A stretch of 64,000 bases of DNA from Lewinellaceae bacterium (GCA_016716135.1 JADJWX010000002.1:248001-312000), one strand, 5' to 3'; positions 16,796 to 26,265 are shown, counted from the stretch's first letter. The notes: generated by a model from the letters alone, not told the origin. A program made the numbers and translations.

Positions 16796-19024
16796 ATGCC
16801 ACGGACCCTGCTGAAAATACTGCTCCTGCTGCTCACCCTGTACCTCGCCCTCGTTTGGGCCAGGGTATTTCCGCATCCGGCCTGGCTACCCGACGAAATC
16901 GAGCCCCTGACGGTCATCTCCGGCATCCTGCTTGCCCTGGTGCAATGGTGGGAGGGCGTCCGGGAAAAAGCCCGCGACCTGGCGCCGCACCCGGCGCCCA
17001 AATACCTCGCCACGCCGCCTTCCGAACTGACCAGCGGGGTCATTCCCCGGCCCGACGAGCTCCGCGATTTGCGGCGCCAGCTGCGGCACAGCAGCCGTCC
17101 GGTGGTGATCTGCGGGATTGGCGGATTAGGCAAAACGACCTTTGCCCAACTGTACTGCCAACGCTTCGGCGGTTCCTACCGGCAAGTGGTTTGGCTGAGC
17201 GCCAGTGCTGTTTTTAGCGGCGCTAACATCCGCGAAGCCGACAACGCCGAGTACTTCCTGCGCGCCTTCATCGAAGACCGGACCCTGCTCAGCAAACTGA
17301 ACATCGTTTTTGACGACCGCGACACCGCCAAGCAGCGCTTCGACAAGGTGATCGCCCGGCTGGCCGACGAGGAGGGGCCCATGTTGCTGGTGATCGATAA
17401 TGCCCCCGAAGCAGCGGCCCGCTTCACCACCGAACTCAGCCGCCTCAAAAACTGGCGCGTCCTGCTGACCTCCCGCGACGAGATCCACAACATGGATGCC
17501 TATCACCTGGACACGCTGCCGCCCCAGCGCGCCGCGCAATTGTTTTGCAACATCTACGGTGACCGCAGCACCGACCCGGCCATCGACACCGTCATCCGCG
17601 CCTACGGCTACCACACCCTGACCATCGAACTGCTGGCCGCCTACGCCCGGGAGAAAAATATCCAGCCATTCGAACTGCAGCACGAGCTCGAAGCGCGCGG
17701 CTTGCTCCAGCTCGATGCCCTGCACCTGGGCCTGCCCAATGCGCCCAAAATGCAATCGCTTTCCGAGCACCTGCTACAAACCTTCCTGCTCGAACTCGAC
17801 GAGCAGGAGCAGGAAATCATGCGCTGCATGTGCCTCCTGCCGCCCTCCAATACCCTGCTGGAGCCCGGGCTCATGTCCGAGGATTTCCTTTGCGAACTGT
17901 TTGGCAAAAAAGCCGATAAGGTGGCTTTCCAAAATACGCTGCGCAGCCTGGCCCGCCTGCACTGGCTGGTGAAGGAGGCCGGGGAATTCCGCTGCCACCC
18001 GGTGGTGGCGGAAACGGCGAAAGCGCAGCTGTTGCCGGATGCGGAAAATTGTGCGGTGCTTATAGAAAATGTAACTGAGTTATTGATTCCGGATGAAGCG
18101 ACAAATGAACCTACCATCAACCGCGCGCATTTTGCGCCTTTGGGGGAAGCGGTGTTTGCCGGACTTTGGAAGGAAGGTGGGGATTTTGTGGGGGCGGATG
18201 GTTTGGTAGCAAGGCTTGCGCTTCGGCTAGGCTGGCTTTATGAGGATTTAGGTGAATTCATTAAAGCGCTGGATTTCGGGAAGAAAATGGTGGCTATTTG
18301 GGAAAAGGTTTTGCCGGAAGATCATGTGAGCTTAGCAGCGGCATACAACAACTTGGCTATAACCTTTGGAAATATGGGAGCAAATCAAAAACAATTAGAG
18401 TACAATGAAAAAGCCTTAGCTATTGGGGAAAAAGTCTTGTCGCCAGAGCATCCTGATTTAGCACAATTATACAACAACCTGGCAGAAGCCTTCCGGGCTT
18501 TAGGAGACTATAATAAAAGTCTGGAGTATAATGAAAAAGCCCTGGCTATTCGGGAAAAAGTATTACCGCCGGAGCACCCTGATTTAGCACAATCGTACAA
18601 CAACCTGGCATTAACCTACGGAGAACTGGGAGAACATCAAAAAAGTTTGAGGTACCATGAAAAAGCCCTGGCTATTTGTGAAAAGGTATTGCCGCCGGAA
18701 CATCCTGATTTAGCAACATCGTACAACAACCTGGCAGAAACCTTTCGGGCTTTAAAGGAGCATAAAAAAAGTTTGGAGTACCATGAAAAAGCCTTGGTTA
18801 TTCGTGAAAAAGTGTTGCTACCGGAGCATCCTGATTTGGCGCAATCGTACAACAACCTTGCAATAACCTACCACGACTTAGGTGATATAAACCAAGCCGT
18901 AAATTTTCTGCGCAAGGCCGTAGCCATTTGGGGAAAAGCCTTACCGGATACGCATCCGTATGTGGCGGGGTCAAAAAGCGATTTGGCATTTTTAGAAGAA
19001 AAACTGCGCTCGGGGAAGGACTGA
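16796..19024 (+). CDS. membrane-anchored STAND NTPase (NB-ARC) with six TPR repeats
   Basis: This is a 742-residue protein. Residues ~4–22 are a strong membrane segment and ~37–52 a weaker one. Next comes a Pro-rich linker and an NB-ARC NTPase domain: Walker A GIGGLGKTTFA (~106–116), Walker B MLLVIDN (~195–201), and LLTSRD. A winged-helix-like part follows. From ~478 to 735 come six 42-residue TPR units of the kinesin-light-chain type (EKALAIREKVLPPEHPDLAQ), several nearly identical also at the DNA level (126-bp period). STAND proteins switch on when their repeat domain senses a ligand; many relatives are immune sensors, but no effector domain is visible here. Base composition drops sharply in AT content terms (more A/T) after ~18040, so the TPR half may have a separate history. 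It is convergent with a toxin–antitoxin pair. Confidence 0.88.
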   Translation: MPRTLLKILLLLLTLYLALVWARVFPHPAWLPDEIEPLTVISGILLALVQWWEGVREKARDLAPHPAPKYLATPPSELTSGVIPRPDELRDLRRQLRHSSRPVVICGIGGLGKTTFAQLYCQRFGGSYRQVVWLSASAVFSGANIREADNAEYFLRAFIEDRTLLSKLNIVFDDRDTAKQRFDKVIARLADEEGPMLLVIDNAPEAAARFTTELSRLKNWRVLLTSRDEIHNMDAYHLDTLPPQRAAQLFCNIYGDRSTDPAIDTVIRAYGYHTLTIELLAAYAREKNIQPFELQHELEARGLLQLDALHLGLPNAPKMQSLSEHLLQTFLLELDEQEQEIMRCMCLLPPSNTLLEPGLMSEDFLCELFGKKADKVAFQNTLRSLARLHWLVKEAGEFRCHPVVAETAKAQLLPDAENCAVLIENVTELLIPDEATNEPTINRAHFAPLGEAVFAGLWKEGGDFVGADGLVARLALRLGWLYEDLGEFIKALDFGKKMVAIWEKVLPEDHVSLAAAYNNLAITFGNMGANQKQLEYNEKALAIGEKVLSPEHPDLAQLYNNLAEAFRALGDYNKSLEYNEKALAIREKVLPPEHPDLAQSYNNLALTYGELGEHQKSLRYHEKALAICEKVLPPEHPDLATSYNNLAETFRALKEHKKSLEYHEKALVIREKVLLPEHPDLAQSYNNLAITYHDLGDINQAVNFLRKAVAIWGKALPDTHPYVAGSKSDLAFLEEKLRSGKD

Positions 19025-19030
19025 AAATAA

Positions 19031-19312
19031 TCAAAGCAAATTTTCCATGCGGTTATCAATAACCAGCAGAATGTGAATATCGGCGCCCTTCAACTCATAA
19101 ACCAAAGAAACATTTTTGGTAATAACACAACGTCGCAGTCCGGGAAGGGAAGGTGTTGGAGGGCACAAATAGCTATGCTTTTTCAACCGCTCCAGGAGTT
19201 TTTCCAGTTTGTCATCCAATTCAAGCGCAGCAGCAGTGGAAAAATAGTACGTTGTTTCTAAAATGGCGAGATAGGCGGCTTCTGCCTTTGGCGACCAAAT
19301 AATTTCAGGCAT
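19031..19312 (-). CDS. RelE/ParE family toxin
   Basis: The protein has 93 residues and fits the ParE/RelE fold: a helical hairpin with EAAYLAILETTYYF and a long Leu/Lys-rich helix, then beta strands RRCVITKNVSLVYELKGADIHILLVIDNR ending the core. That pattern of Arg, Val-Tyr-Glu and Leu-Val-Ile-Asp is usual for plasmid-stabilisation toxins. It lies 7 bp after the antitoxin gene, the normal order for such a pair. The target is either DNA gyrase (ParE-like) or ribosome-bound mRNA (RelE-like); sequence alone does not decide. Confidence 0.85.
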   Translation of the reverse strand: MPEIIWSPKAEAAYLAILETTYYFSTAAALELDDKLEKLLERLKKHSYLCPPTPSLPGLRRCVITKNVSLVYELKGADIHILLVIDNRMENLL

Positions 19313-19319
19313 TTTAGTG

Positions 19320-19574
19320 TTATTGGGCGCTGCGCAAATCTTGTAATAATTTTTTCACGTTCGCCCGGACCTGTTCGTGCGGGACACCTTTGCCATCGGC
19401 CAGCTGCTTCCGACCCTCCAAAATGAGCTGGCGCTCTTTTTCGGAGATTTCCTGCCACCAATCCTTTTCCTCCCGGATGATTCCAAACCACTCCAGCAAA
19501 AGCGCCAGCTTAGCCGGATCATCCGTCTCCGAAATCATGCGCAAGAGGTCGTTTTTTAATTCGATGGTCGTCAT
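19320..19574 (-). CDS. antitoxin of a type II toxin–antitoxin module
   Basis: The protein has 84 residues from the ATG at 19574 (a TTG start at 19583 is possible). It is mostly helical and charged (ELKNDLLRMISETDDPAKL, then EISEKERQLILEG), with a C-terminal tail HEQVRANVKKLL typical of toxin-wrapping antitoxins. It directly precedes the ParE-type toxin with a 7-bp gap. It is expected to neutralise the toxin and repress the operon; no operator was recognised upstream. Confidence 0.8.
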   Translation of the reverse strand: MTTIELKNDLLRMISETDDPAKLALLLEWFGIIREEKDWWQEISEKERQLILEGRKQLADGKGVPHEQVRANVKKLLQDLRSAQ

Positions 19575-19758
19575 AGTCAGCAATGTTTTAACAAAAATAA
19601 GCCCTTCCGGATAAAAATCTACTTTTCTATGTTACCCAAAGGGATATTACGGTGGCGGTATCATTATGATTTACCCGGAATTCATGTCAATATTTTCACC
19701 ACGGAAGCATCAAACTCCGTGCCCTCTGTGCCTCGTATGTTTGCCAAGCCACGTGCCT

Positions 19759-19791
19759 ACTCGTCCTACGACTTGAAGTCGTAGGACGAGT
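19759..19791. repeat. palindromic element, family D copy 1
   Basis: A 16-bp perfect palindrome (ACTCGTCCTACGACTT and its complement) has almost no loop. It lies 32 bp beyond the porU stop and upstream of the antitoxin. It could stop porU transcription, though there is no T-run on that strand. A relative is at 38607..38639. Confidence 0.75.
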
Positions 19792-19823
19792 AAAACCCCG
19801 GCATCCCTCCCCGCAAAAAAAAC

Positions 19824-22800
19824 TCACTTCAAAATCACCAATTTCTCAAAATCACTCTCCGCCAAAGCCGCATTGCCGGCCACATCGATGCCGCGCACCT
19901 TTATCCGGTAGAGGTACACCCCGCGGGCGAGGTTGTCGCCGTAATCGTCCTTGCCGTCCCAGGCAATGTCCGTCACCCGGAAACCCTCGGCGGCGGTGCT
20001 GTGAATAATGGTTTTGACCAGTTTTCCGGATACGGAAAAAATGCTGATATGCACATCCAGTAACTGACCGGCCAGGTTGTGCTCAAACTGGAAGTTGGTG
20101 TTGGTCGTGAACGGGTTGGGGTAGTTGAGCACATGCGCCAGGGCTGCCTTGCCGTCTTCCGCGACCACAAATTCCGTGTAGCCTTCGCCGGAGTTGTTGG
20201 CGATATCCCAGCCTTTGACGCGCAGTTTGTGGCGGCCCGGCGCGAGGTTGCGCAGCGGGTAGAGCGCCTTGCCTTTTTGGGCGTTGTCCTGCTCGCTTTC
20301 GTAAAAATCGTTGAGCACGATAGTCTCCAGCACGTTGTCGTCGAGCACGGCGGTCAGGTCGTGGCCCAGGCTGGTGCCGGTGACGTTCATGCCGTAGTCG
20401 TCGGAGCATTTGACCAGTATCTTCGGGCTTTTATCCGTGATCCCGCCAAAAACAAAGGCATCGGTGTTGAGGAACACCTCAATGAGCGGCGGCGTGTCGT
20501 CTTGCACCAGGTTGGCCGTGCCGCCTACGATAATCTCCGTATCGGCGCCGGCAGCATCGATCGGGGTGCCGTCTTCGGCGTAGTAGCTGATCTTGGCGTT
20601 GCCGTAGGCGTAGTTGATATCTTTCGGCACGACGAAGTTGACCTTGAAGCGGCCGTTGGTCACGGTGGCGCTTCCTTTGAACAAAATATTGCGCTGTACA
20701 TTGAAACTGCGCACCGGGCTGCCGGGGTCTTGCCCCAGCGTTTGCAGGGTTTGTTTTTTGTCAAACAGCGTCACAAACACGCGGCCGTTGAAGGCCGGCA
20801 GGAAGTTACCGAGCGAGTCGGTCACTTCGCCTTCCAGTTCCACCGGCATCAGCGCCTTTAGCGTGTCGGGTTGTGCCGGATTGAAATCTTTGCCGTTGAT
20901 TTTTGTGGTGCGCACGCGGTGCTCGGGCAAGGCCAGGTACATTGCCGGATCGCCGAGCAGGGTGAAACGGCGGGCGTTGTCTTCAGAGCCGCCGGTCAGC
21001 GTGTTTTTCGAATCCTTCAAAATATCCCCCAGCGTGCGGTAGCGGCCGTCGGGCTGGCGGTGGAAAATGACCTCCTGCACGGCGTCGGTGAGTTTGTTGT
21101 TGCCGTCGATATACACGGCGCGAACGGTGGTGAACAGCCCCACGGCGCCCGATTTGGCTTTCAAAAGCGCCTGCTCGCCGCCGGTCAGTGTGGTGTAGTC
21201 GTCATAGCCCCCGAAAGAGCAGGTGGCGGTGATGATGAGTGTGTAGCGGTCGATGTTCTCCCAGCCGGCAATGTCGTTGTTATCGATCACGCGCTCCTGC
21301 GCCCAGCCGCGCGGGCCGCCGTGGCCAATGTATTGCGCCAGCAGGCCGCCTTTGAAAATATTGGCGTTGATGGCTGCCTTGGCGTCGGGGATGCGTTTTT
21401 CGCTGGAGGTGGCTACCTGCTGGTAGGCGTCAAAATAAATTTTTTCGGTGTTGAACCATTTTTCCGTGGCCTCTGCCGCTGTGGCCAGTTTTTCCGCCTG
21501 GTTGATGTGGACGTTGAAATCTTCGTCGTCGCCAAAATAGAGCAGGCGCAGGTGCCAGTCGCCCAGGGTCGACGGATTGTTGTCGTAGTCCATGATTTTT
21601 GTGATGATGGCCTGCGCCTCTTCGGGTGTGCGCGGTGTCAGGCGCCCCACGGCGATGTCGAGCGCACCGTCGAGCGCGCCGCCTTCGCCGTCGCTCAGCA
21701 AGCCGAAGAAATCATCGGAAGGAAAGGAATAAATGGGGTTGTACGACTGGTAGGTTTCGAAAACGGGAATAAAGTCGAGGTTGTCTTCGCTGTTGGTGTT
21801 GTTGCGCGGATCGAAGGAGCCGTCGCCGAACAGCAGCAGGTAGTCAAACTTGTCGGGGTTGCGCTCGAGCAGCATCCGCGCAAAATCGCGGATCGCCGTC
21901 GGGTCTTTGGCGCCCGATGAAAATTCGTTGTACAGTTGATCGATGCGCACCGTGGCCACATCGAGGCCGCTGTAGCTGCGCCGGTGCCCGGCGAGCGTTT
22001 GCACAGCGGCTTCGAAATCGGGGTGGTACACGATGGCCATGTGGAGGTTTTCGAGGCCGTGCAGGTTTTGGTTGTCAATTTTTCCGACGGTTTTTTCCGG
22101 TTTTGGGAGTGCGGCATTGTCGTAAAAAGCAAAAAAGTTGCGCAGGATTCCCTGGGTGCTTGCGCCAAATTCCAGGGTATTGCCGGCGCTTTGGGTGACC
22201 TGTTTTTTGGGCGCCTGCGGGTTAGTGACATCCCACACGGTCGCCGGGCCGCTCAGGCCGCTCAGGCGGAAGGTCGTGGCGTCTTGTCCGAGTGTTTTCA
22301 GGTCGCGGAATTCCATGGTCTGGCCACTCATTTGCAGGCGGCGGCGGGCGTTCAGTTCGAGGTAGTCGAGCCAGCCTTCACTGCTTTGGGAGGCTTGCAG
22401 GTACCGTACAGTGACCGGAATGTCGTTGCCGGCCGGGGGCTGGAAAGCGCCGTTGATCAGGCCGTTGGCGGCAAAGTCGGCCTCGTTGTTGCTCACCGGA
22501 ACCCCGTTAATATTGCGGGTAAAGCTGGCGCTGCCGGCCTGGATTTGCAGGGTGGTGGTCACGGCGGCGCGGCCGGCAAACTCGGCGCGCAGCCGGGCCT
22601 CGGCGCCGGCGACCAGGTTGGGAAAGTTGAAATTGTAGCTGCGTTCGCGCGTTTGGAAAAAATAATCGCCAAACCAGCGTTTACCGGAGCCCTGGGCAGA
22701 GTTGAAAAAGTCCAGCAGGTTCACTTTTTCATCTTCGATGCGCTGCACATCGTCAAATTCCTCGGTCACAAACGATGCCGGCACGCTGGCCTGTTCCGTA

Positions 22801-23678
22801 ACACGCAGGCCCTGCCCGGCGCCGGTTTTGATGAAATAATAGGCATAGCGGTCGTACAAATGCTGTTGAATGGTCAGTTCCGGGTCAATTGCGCTGGGCC
22901 GGTGCGTCCAGGGCGCAGGCCCGACGGCGTAGAACAGGATGTAGTCGCCGTTGTCAAAACGGCCGTCGGCTTCCCCGACCACTACGATGGCGTTTTCGAT
23001 CAGGTCGTCGGGGCGTGGCGTGTCGGTGCGCTCGGGCAACATGGCGCCGCCGTTGCCGTACAGGCGAATGGTGCGCGGGTCAATTGTTTCCAGGTTTGTT
23101 ATGCCGAGTTCGTTTTTCAGAAAATTAAAATCCAGCTTGTACACGCCGCTGTTGCCGACGCCGAATTTGTACACCGTGCCGTCGGTCAGCGCCGAGGTGT
23201 AGGTGAACGGCCCGCGCGGCTTGACGGGTACCGGCTGCGCCGAAATTTGCACCCGGATAGTGAAACTCACGGCGCGTTCGTACCCGCTGCCGGCCTTCCG
23301 GATCGGCCAGAATTTTACCCGGCCGAAAAAGCGGTTGCGCTCCTGTTCCACACTGACGCGCAAGTTCAAATCCTGCTCCAATACCCCCAGGTCGGGACTG
23401 CCCGTCAGGTCAACCGGCTCGTACTGCACCGCCACCAGTTCGGCATTCAACGTTGATTTGCCTTGCAAGGCGAAGCGTTCGGAAAATACTGGCAACGTGG
23501 GGGCCTCATCGCTGAAGCTGGCGCCGGCAAAACGCCACTGCGACACGGTTTCGCCGTTGGAAAGCGTGTAACGGTAGGGTTCGGCGTCCCAGTTCAATTG
23601 TTGCTGAATGGTATGGGAACTTTGGGCAAACAGCGCCGTAGCGCCAAACAGGAGGAGGGGTAAAAAATCTGCGGCAAT
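19824..23678 (-). CDS. porU: PorU-type T9SS sortase, C25 gingipain-like peptidase
   Basis: This is a ~1285-residue protein if the frame is read from the ATT at 23678; the first standard-type start is TTG 23597, which would cut off the signal peptide (FLPLLLFGATALFAQ lies upstream in frame). The long N-terminal region is followed by the C25 caspase-like fold: FDYLLLFGDGSFDPR, catalytic His in YIGHGGPRG (~784) and Cys in ITATCSFGGYDD (~818). At the C-terminus, NYPNPFTTNTNFQFEH and a FlgD-like ending (GVYLYRIKV) form the sorting domain that PorU itself keeps. In the type IX system PorU cleaves cargo sorting domains at the outer membrane and links the products to lipopolysaccharide. A dispersed repeat covers the place where the start codon should be. 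It probably follows the 23764..26265 cargo-like gene in one operon. Confidence 0.92.
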   Translation of the reverse strand: MAADFLPLLLFGATALFAQSSHTIQQQLNWDAEPYRYTLSNGETVSQWRFAGASFSDEAPTLPVFSERFALQGKSTLNAELVAVQYEPVDLTGSPDLGVLEQDLNLRVSVEQERNRFFGRVKFWPIRKAGSGYERAVSFTIRVQISAQPVPVKPRGPFTYTSALTDGTVYKFGVGNSGVYKLDFNFLKNELGITNLETIDPRTIRLYGNGGAMLPERTDTPRPDDLIENAIVVVGEADGRFDNGDYILFYAVGPAPWTHRPSAIDPELTIQQHLYDRYAYYFIKTGAGQGLRVTEQASVPASFVTEEFDDVQRIEDEKVNLLDFFNSAQGSGKRWFGDYFFQTRERSYNFNFPNLVAGAEARLRAEFAGRAAVTTTLQIQAGSASFTRNINGVPVSNNEADFAANGLINGAFQPPAGNDIPVTVRYLQASQSSEGWLDYLELNARRRLQMSGQTMEFRDLKTLGQDATTFRLSGLSGPATVWDVTNPQAPKKQVTQSAGNTLEFGASTQGILRNFFAFYDNAALPKPEKTVGKIDNQNLHGLENLHMAIVYHPDFEAAVQTLAGHRRSYSGLDVATVRIDQLYNEFSSGAKDPTAIRDFARMLLERNPDKFDYLLLFGDGSFDPRNNTNSEDNLDFIPVFETYQSYNPIYSFPSDDFFGLLSDGEGGALDGALDIAVGRLTPRTPEEAQAIITKIMDYDNNPSTLGDWHLRLLYFGDDEDFNVHINQAEKLATAAEATEKWFNTEKIYFDAYQQVATSSEKRIPDAKAAINANIFKGGLLAQYIGHGGPRGWAQERVIDNNDIAGWENIDRYTLIITATCSFGGYDDYTTLTGGEQALLKAKSGAVGLFTTVRAVYIDGNNKLTDAVQEVIFHRQPDGRYRTLGDILKDSKNTLTGGSEDNARRFTLLGDPAMYLALPEHRVRTTKINGKDFNPAQPDTLKALMPVELEGEVTDSLGNFLPAFNGRVFVTLFDKKQTLQTLGQDPGSPVRSFNVQRNILFKGSATVTNGRFKVNFVVPKDINYAYGNAKISYYAEDGTPIDAAGADTEIIVGGTANLVQDDTPPLIEVFLNTDAFVFGGITDKSPKILVKCSDDYGMNVTGTSLGHDLTAVLDDNVLETIVLNDFYESEQDNAQKGKALYPLRNLAPGRHKLRVKGWDIANNSGEGYTEFVVAEDGKAALAHVLNYPNPFTTNTNFQFEHNLAGQLLDVHISIFSVSGKLVKTIIHSTAAEGFRVTDIAWDGKDDYGDNLARGVYLYRIKVRGIDVAGNAALAESDFEKLVILK

Positions 23679-23712
23679 CCGCGTTGTTTACATCCGCGTC
23701 ATCCGCGTTCAA
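23667..23712. repeat. ATCCGCG-type repeat over the porU 5' end
   Basis: Repeated units ATCTGCGGCAATCCGCG, ACATCCGCGTCATCCGCG and similar make a short degenerate repeat of the kind seen dispersed in Bacteroidota genomes. It begins inside the first codons before the PorU signal-peptide core and contains an in-frame stop just upstream (TAA), leaving no ATG or GTG for porU. Confidence 0.55.
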
Positions 23713-23763
23713 ACTTGCTAAGTTGACGACATTAGACTCGAAGTCACGCCGATACTACACGCC

Positions 23764-26265
23764 TCAAACCACCACCACAACCAATACCTCCAAAATGCGC
23801 TTACCTGCCCAAACAACCACCCGGTAGGCCCCGGGACCTGGCGGCGATGGAAAACCAACCTGCTCCGCACCAGGAGGCACGCCTACCCGCTGCACCACCC
23901 GCCCCAACGCATCCACCAGCCACACCGATTCCGGTACATCGCCGCCCGTCCAATGCAAGCGGATTTCCTGCCCGGCCTGCACCGGATTTGGCGCCAGCCA
24001 AAAAGCAGGCGTATCGTTGCCGGCAGTTGCTGTACCAACGGTAAATCCTACTTCAGCCGTGAAAAGCGTAAAACAACCACAGGGGTCAGTCAGCGTGGTT
24101 GTATAATTTCCCGGCAAGAGGCCGGTTTGCGCAGGCCCGGTCCAGCTGTACACGCCCATACAGGTCAGCAGGCTGTCGATCTGAATAGCGCCGTCGGCCT
24201 GCATGGGGCCGGTAGCAGGGGTGACGGTGTAGTACACCTCGATTTCCGGGGCTCCAGGCACTTCGATCGACGTCGTGGCCACACAGCCCAACGCATCCGT
24301 CACCGTGACGGGATAGGTGCCGGCGGGTACGGAGAACAAAAAATTGCCGCTATTGCCGTTTTCCCAGACTATCTGCACGGGTCCTGTGCCGCCGCTGATG
24401 CTCACCCCAGCTACGCCGTTACTTCCTCCGGCACAGGTTGGCGCAGCCACACTGGGCAGCAGCATGAGTGGCGGCAAGGAGGGAATGACCACCGTGTCGA
24501 TGGCCGCGTGCCCGGCCGCGTCGATGAATGAAAACACGTAAGCGCCGGGCACGAGGCTGTCTGTGCGGGTGCCGAAGGCGCCGCCCATCGACCAGGAGAT
24601 GAACACCGGTGCACAGTTGGAACCGCCGAAAACCACGGCGCCGTCGGGCGAATCGGGGCAGGAGGCCGGGATAATTTGGGTGGGCACAAAACCCAGATCG
24701 TGCTCGTAGGGGCCCAGGTCGACACGCCCGGCGCGGATGCGGGGCTGCCCGTCGAGGTCGGCGCCCAACCCGGCGGCCAGGGCGTTGTCGCCCGCGTTGA
24801 TGGCCTGCGAGCAGGGATTGAGGTGAAAGTCGCCGTTGAGCGGGTCGGCAAAGAACGGATTGCCGTTGAAAATTGCCGTGGTGTCGCATAGGGCGGCGGG
24901 GCCGAAATGGCTGCAATCGGGGCGGTTGATCAGGCTGCTTTGAATACGCAGGGGTTGGTTTCGGCCGAAAAACGGCGCGTTCCCGCCTGTTTTTTGCAGG
25001 ATGGAATTTTGGAGCAACACCGTGTCGGCGCTGTTGCCGGCCAGGAACAACTCCGATTCGCTGTTTTCAAAAAAAAGGCATTGCCGGAAACGCAGCTCCC
25101 CCAGGGGCGCCAGCAGGGTGGCGGCCAGTACGCTCCCCGGCCCGGCGGTATTTTGAATAAACCGGCACTGCTCGAAGCGGAGCGGGCAGTAGGAGTCGCC
25201 GTTCAGGATGTTGACGCAGCCGCCCTCACTGGCCGAGTTTTTTAAAAAAGAGCAGTTGAAAAACTGGAGTCCGGTGACGGAATTGGAGGGGAAATAATCA
25301 ACGGCGCCACCGTCGAGGTTGCCGGTGGTGAAATTTTCGGAAAACACACAGCCGTCGAAGCGGACCGTATGGCTCAGGTTGGTGCCGAACAGGCTAACCG
25401 CCCCGCCGCTGCCGGCAAACACACTGTTTTTTTCAAAATGGCAACCCTGAATCTGGATAACCTGGTGGTGCTCGGCATAGAGCGCGCCGCCGCCGATGCG
25501 GCCGAAGTTTTGGGAAAACACGGTGTTCTCCAGGTGGAAGGCTTCGGGTTGCAGGGCGTAGTTTTCCACGACCAGTGCGCCGCCTTTGAAAAAGGCCTGG
25601 TTGTTTTCAACGCGGCAGTTTTCGATGCGCACGGCGGTTTTGCCGTTGTCGCGGCCGTTGGCGTACACGGCGCCGAAATGGTCGGCGCGGTTGTTCCGGA
25701 TGGTGCAGTTGGCGAGGGTGAGGTAGGCGAAGTTGCCGGCGCCCTGTCCGTCGAGGTAAATGGCGCTGCCGGAGTGGCCGCGCTCATGGGCGAATACGTT
25801 GACGTTGTCGGGGTTGTTGGCATTGGCGCGCTCCAGAACGATGCCGTCGATGCGGGTGCTCATGCCGGTTTTGGTGAGGTACAGCAGGTTGTAGCTGTTG
25901 TCGGTGGAGTCGTTGGGTGCGCCGATGTCGCCGCTGAGCACGGTGGGGTGGGCCGCCCAGTCGCGCTGGTTGAGTTGGGTTTCGGTGCCGGCAAAGCCAC
26001 CGAACACCCGGATGCCGTTGCGCAGCACAAATGCGGCGTAGCGGTCGATGCCCGAGCCGGGTTTGTACAGGCCCTGGCTGACCCAAACGGTGTCGCCAAA
26101 CTGCGCGGCGTCGAGTGCATCCTGCAAAAAAGGCGTGGCGGTGGCCCAACTGGAAGCGTCGGCGCCAACCGGGGAAGCACCGGCGCGCACATACCAGCGG
26201 GTTTGCGCAAATGAATGGGAAAAAAACAAAGAAAAAATCAGGAGTAAAACAAACGTCGGTTTCAT
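23764..26265 (-). CDS. secreted right-handed beta-helix protein with T9SS sorting domain
   Basis: The protein has 833 residues with a signal peptide (MKPTFVLLLIFSLFFSHSFA). The N-terminal part (RWYVRAGASPVGADASS, FLQDALDAAQFGDTVWVSQG, YKPG) is the DUF1565-like start of pectin-lyase-fold proteins. Repeats with GGAL/GGGALY and NNTIxxN-like turns run to ~residue 480, resembling polymorphic outer-membrane-protein repeats. Ig-like/SprB-type repeats follow (GGTGPVQIVWENGNSG, VTDALGC). The end carries a sorting domain (FWLAPNPVQAGQEIRLHW … VDALGRVV … GAYRVVVW) and an odd poly-Val terminus. It is probably a surface adhesin or glycan-binding protein exported by T9SS. It stands 85 bp upstream of porU on the same strand. 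Confidence 0.85.
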   Translation of the reverse strand: MKPTFVLLLIFSLFFSHSFAQTRWYVRAGASPVGADASSWATATPFLQDALDAAQFGDTVWVSQGLYKPGSGIDRYAAFVLRNGIRVFGGFAGTETQLNQRDWAAHPTVLSGDIGAPNDSTDNSYNLLYLTKTGMSTRIDGIVLERANANNPDNVNVFAHERGHSGSAIYLDGQGAGNFAYLTLANCTIRNNRADHFGAVYANGRDNGKTAVRIENCRVENNQAFFKGGALVVENYALQPEAFHLENTVFSQNFGRIGGGALYAEHHQVIQIQGCHFEKNSVFAGSGGAVSLFGTNLSHTVRFDGCVFSENFTTGNLDGGAVDYFPSNSVTGLQFFNCSFLKNSASEGGCVNILNGDSYCPLRFEQCRFIQNTAGPGSVLAATLLAPLGELRFRQCLFFENSESELFLAGNSADTVLLQNSILQKTGGNAPFFGRNQPLRIQSSLINRPDCSHFGPAALCDTTAIFNGNPFFADPLNGDFHLNPCSQAINAGDNALAAGLGADLDGQPRIRAGRVDLGPYEHDLGFVPTQIIPASCPDSPDGAVVFGGSNCAPVFISWSMGGAFGTRTDSLVPGAYVFSFIDAAGHAAIDTVVIPSLPPLMLLPSVAAPTCAGGSNGVAGVSISGGTGPVQIVWENGNSGNFLFSVPAGTYPVTVTDALGCVATTSIEVPGAPEIEVYYTVTPATGPMQADGAIQIDSLLTCMGVYSWTGPAQTGLLPGNYTTTLTDPCGCFTLFTAEVGFTVGTATAGNDTPAFWLAPNPVQAGQEIRLHWTGGDVPESVWLVDALGRVVQRVGVPPGAEQVGFPSPPGPGAYRVVVWAGKRILEVLVVVVV

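Noticed and set aside
21936..23456. 506-residue plus-strand ORF opposite porU
   Set aside because: The PorU frame has catalytic and sorting motifs. The opposite frame has none and is low complexity in Val/Gly/Ala.
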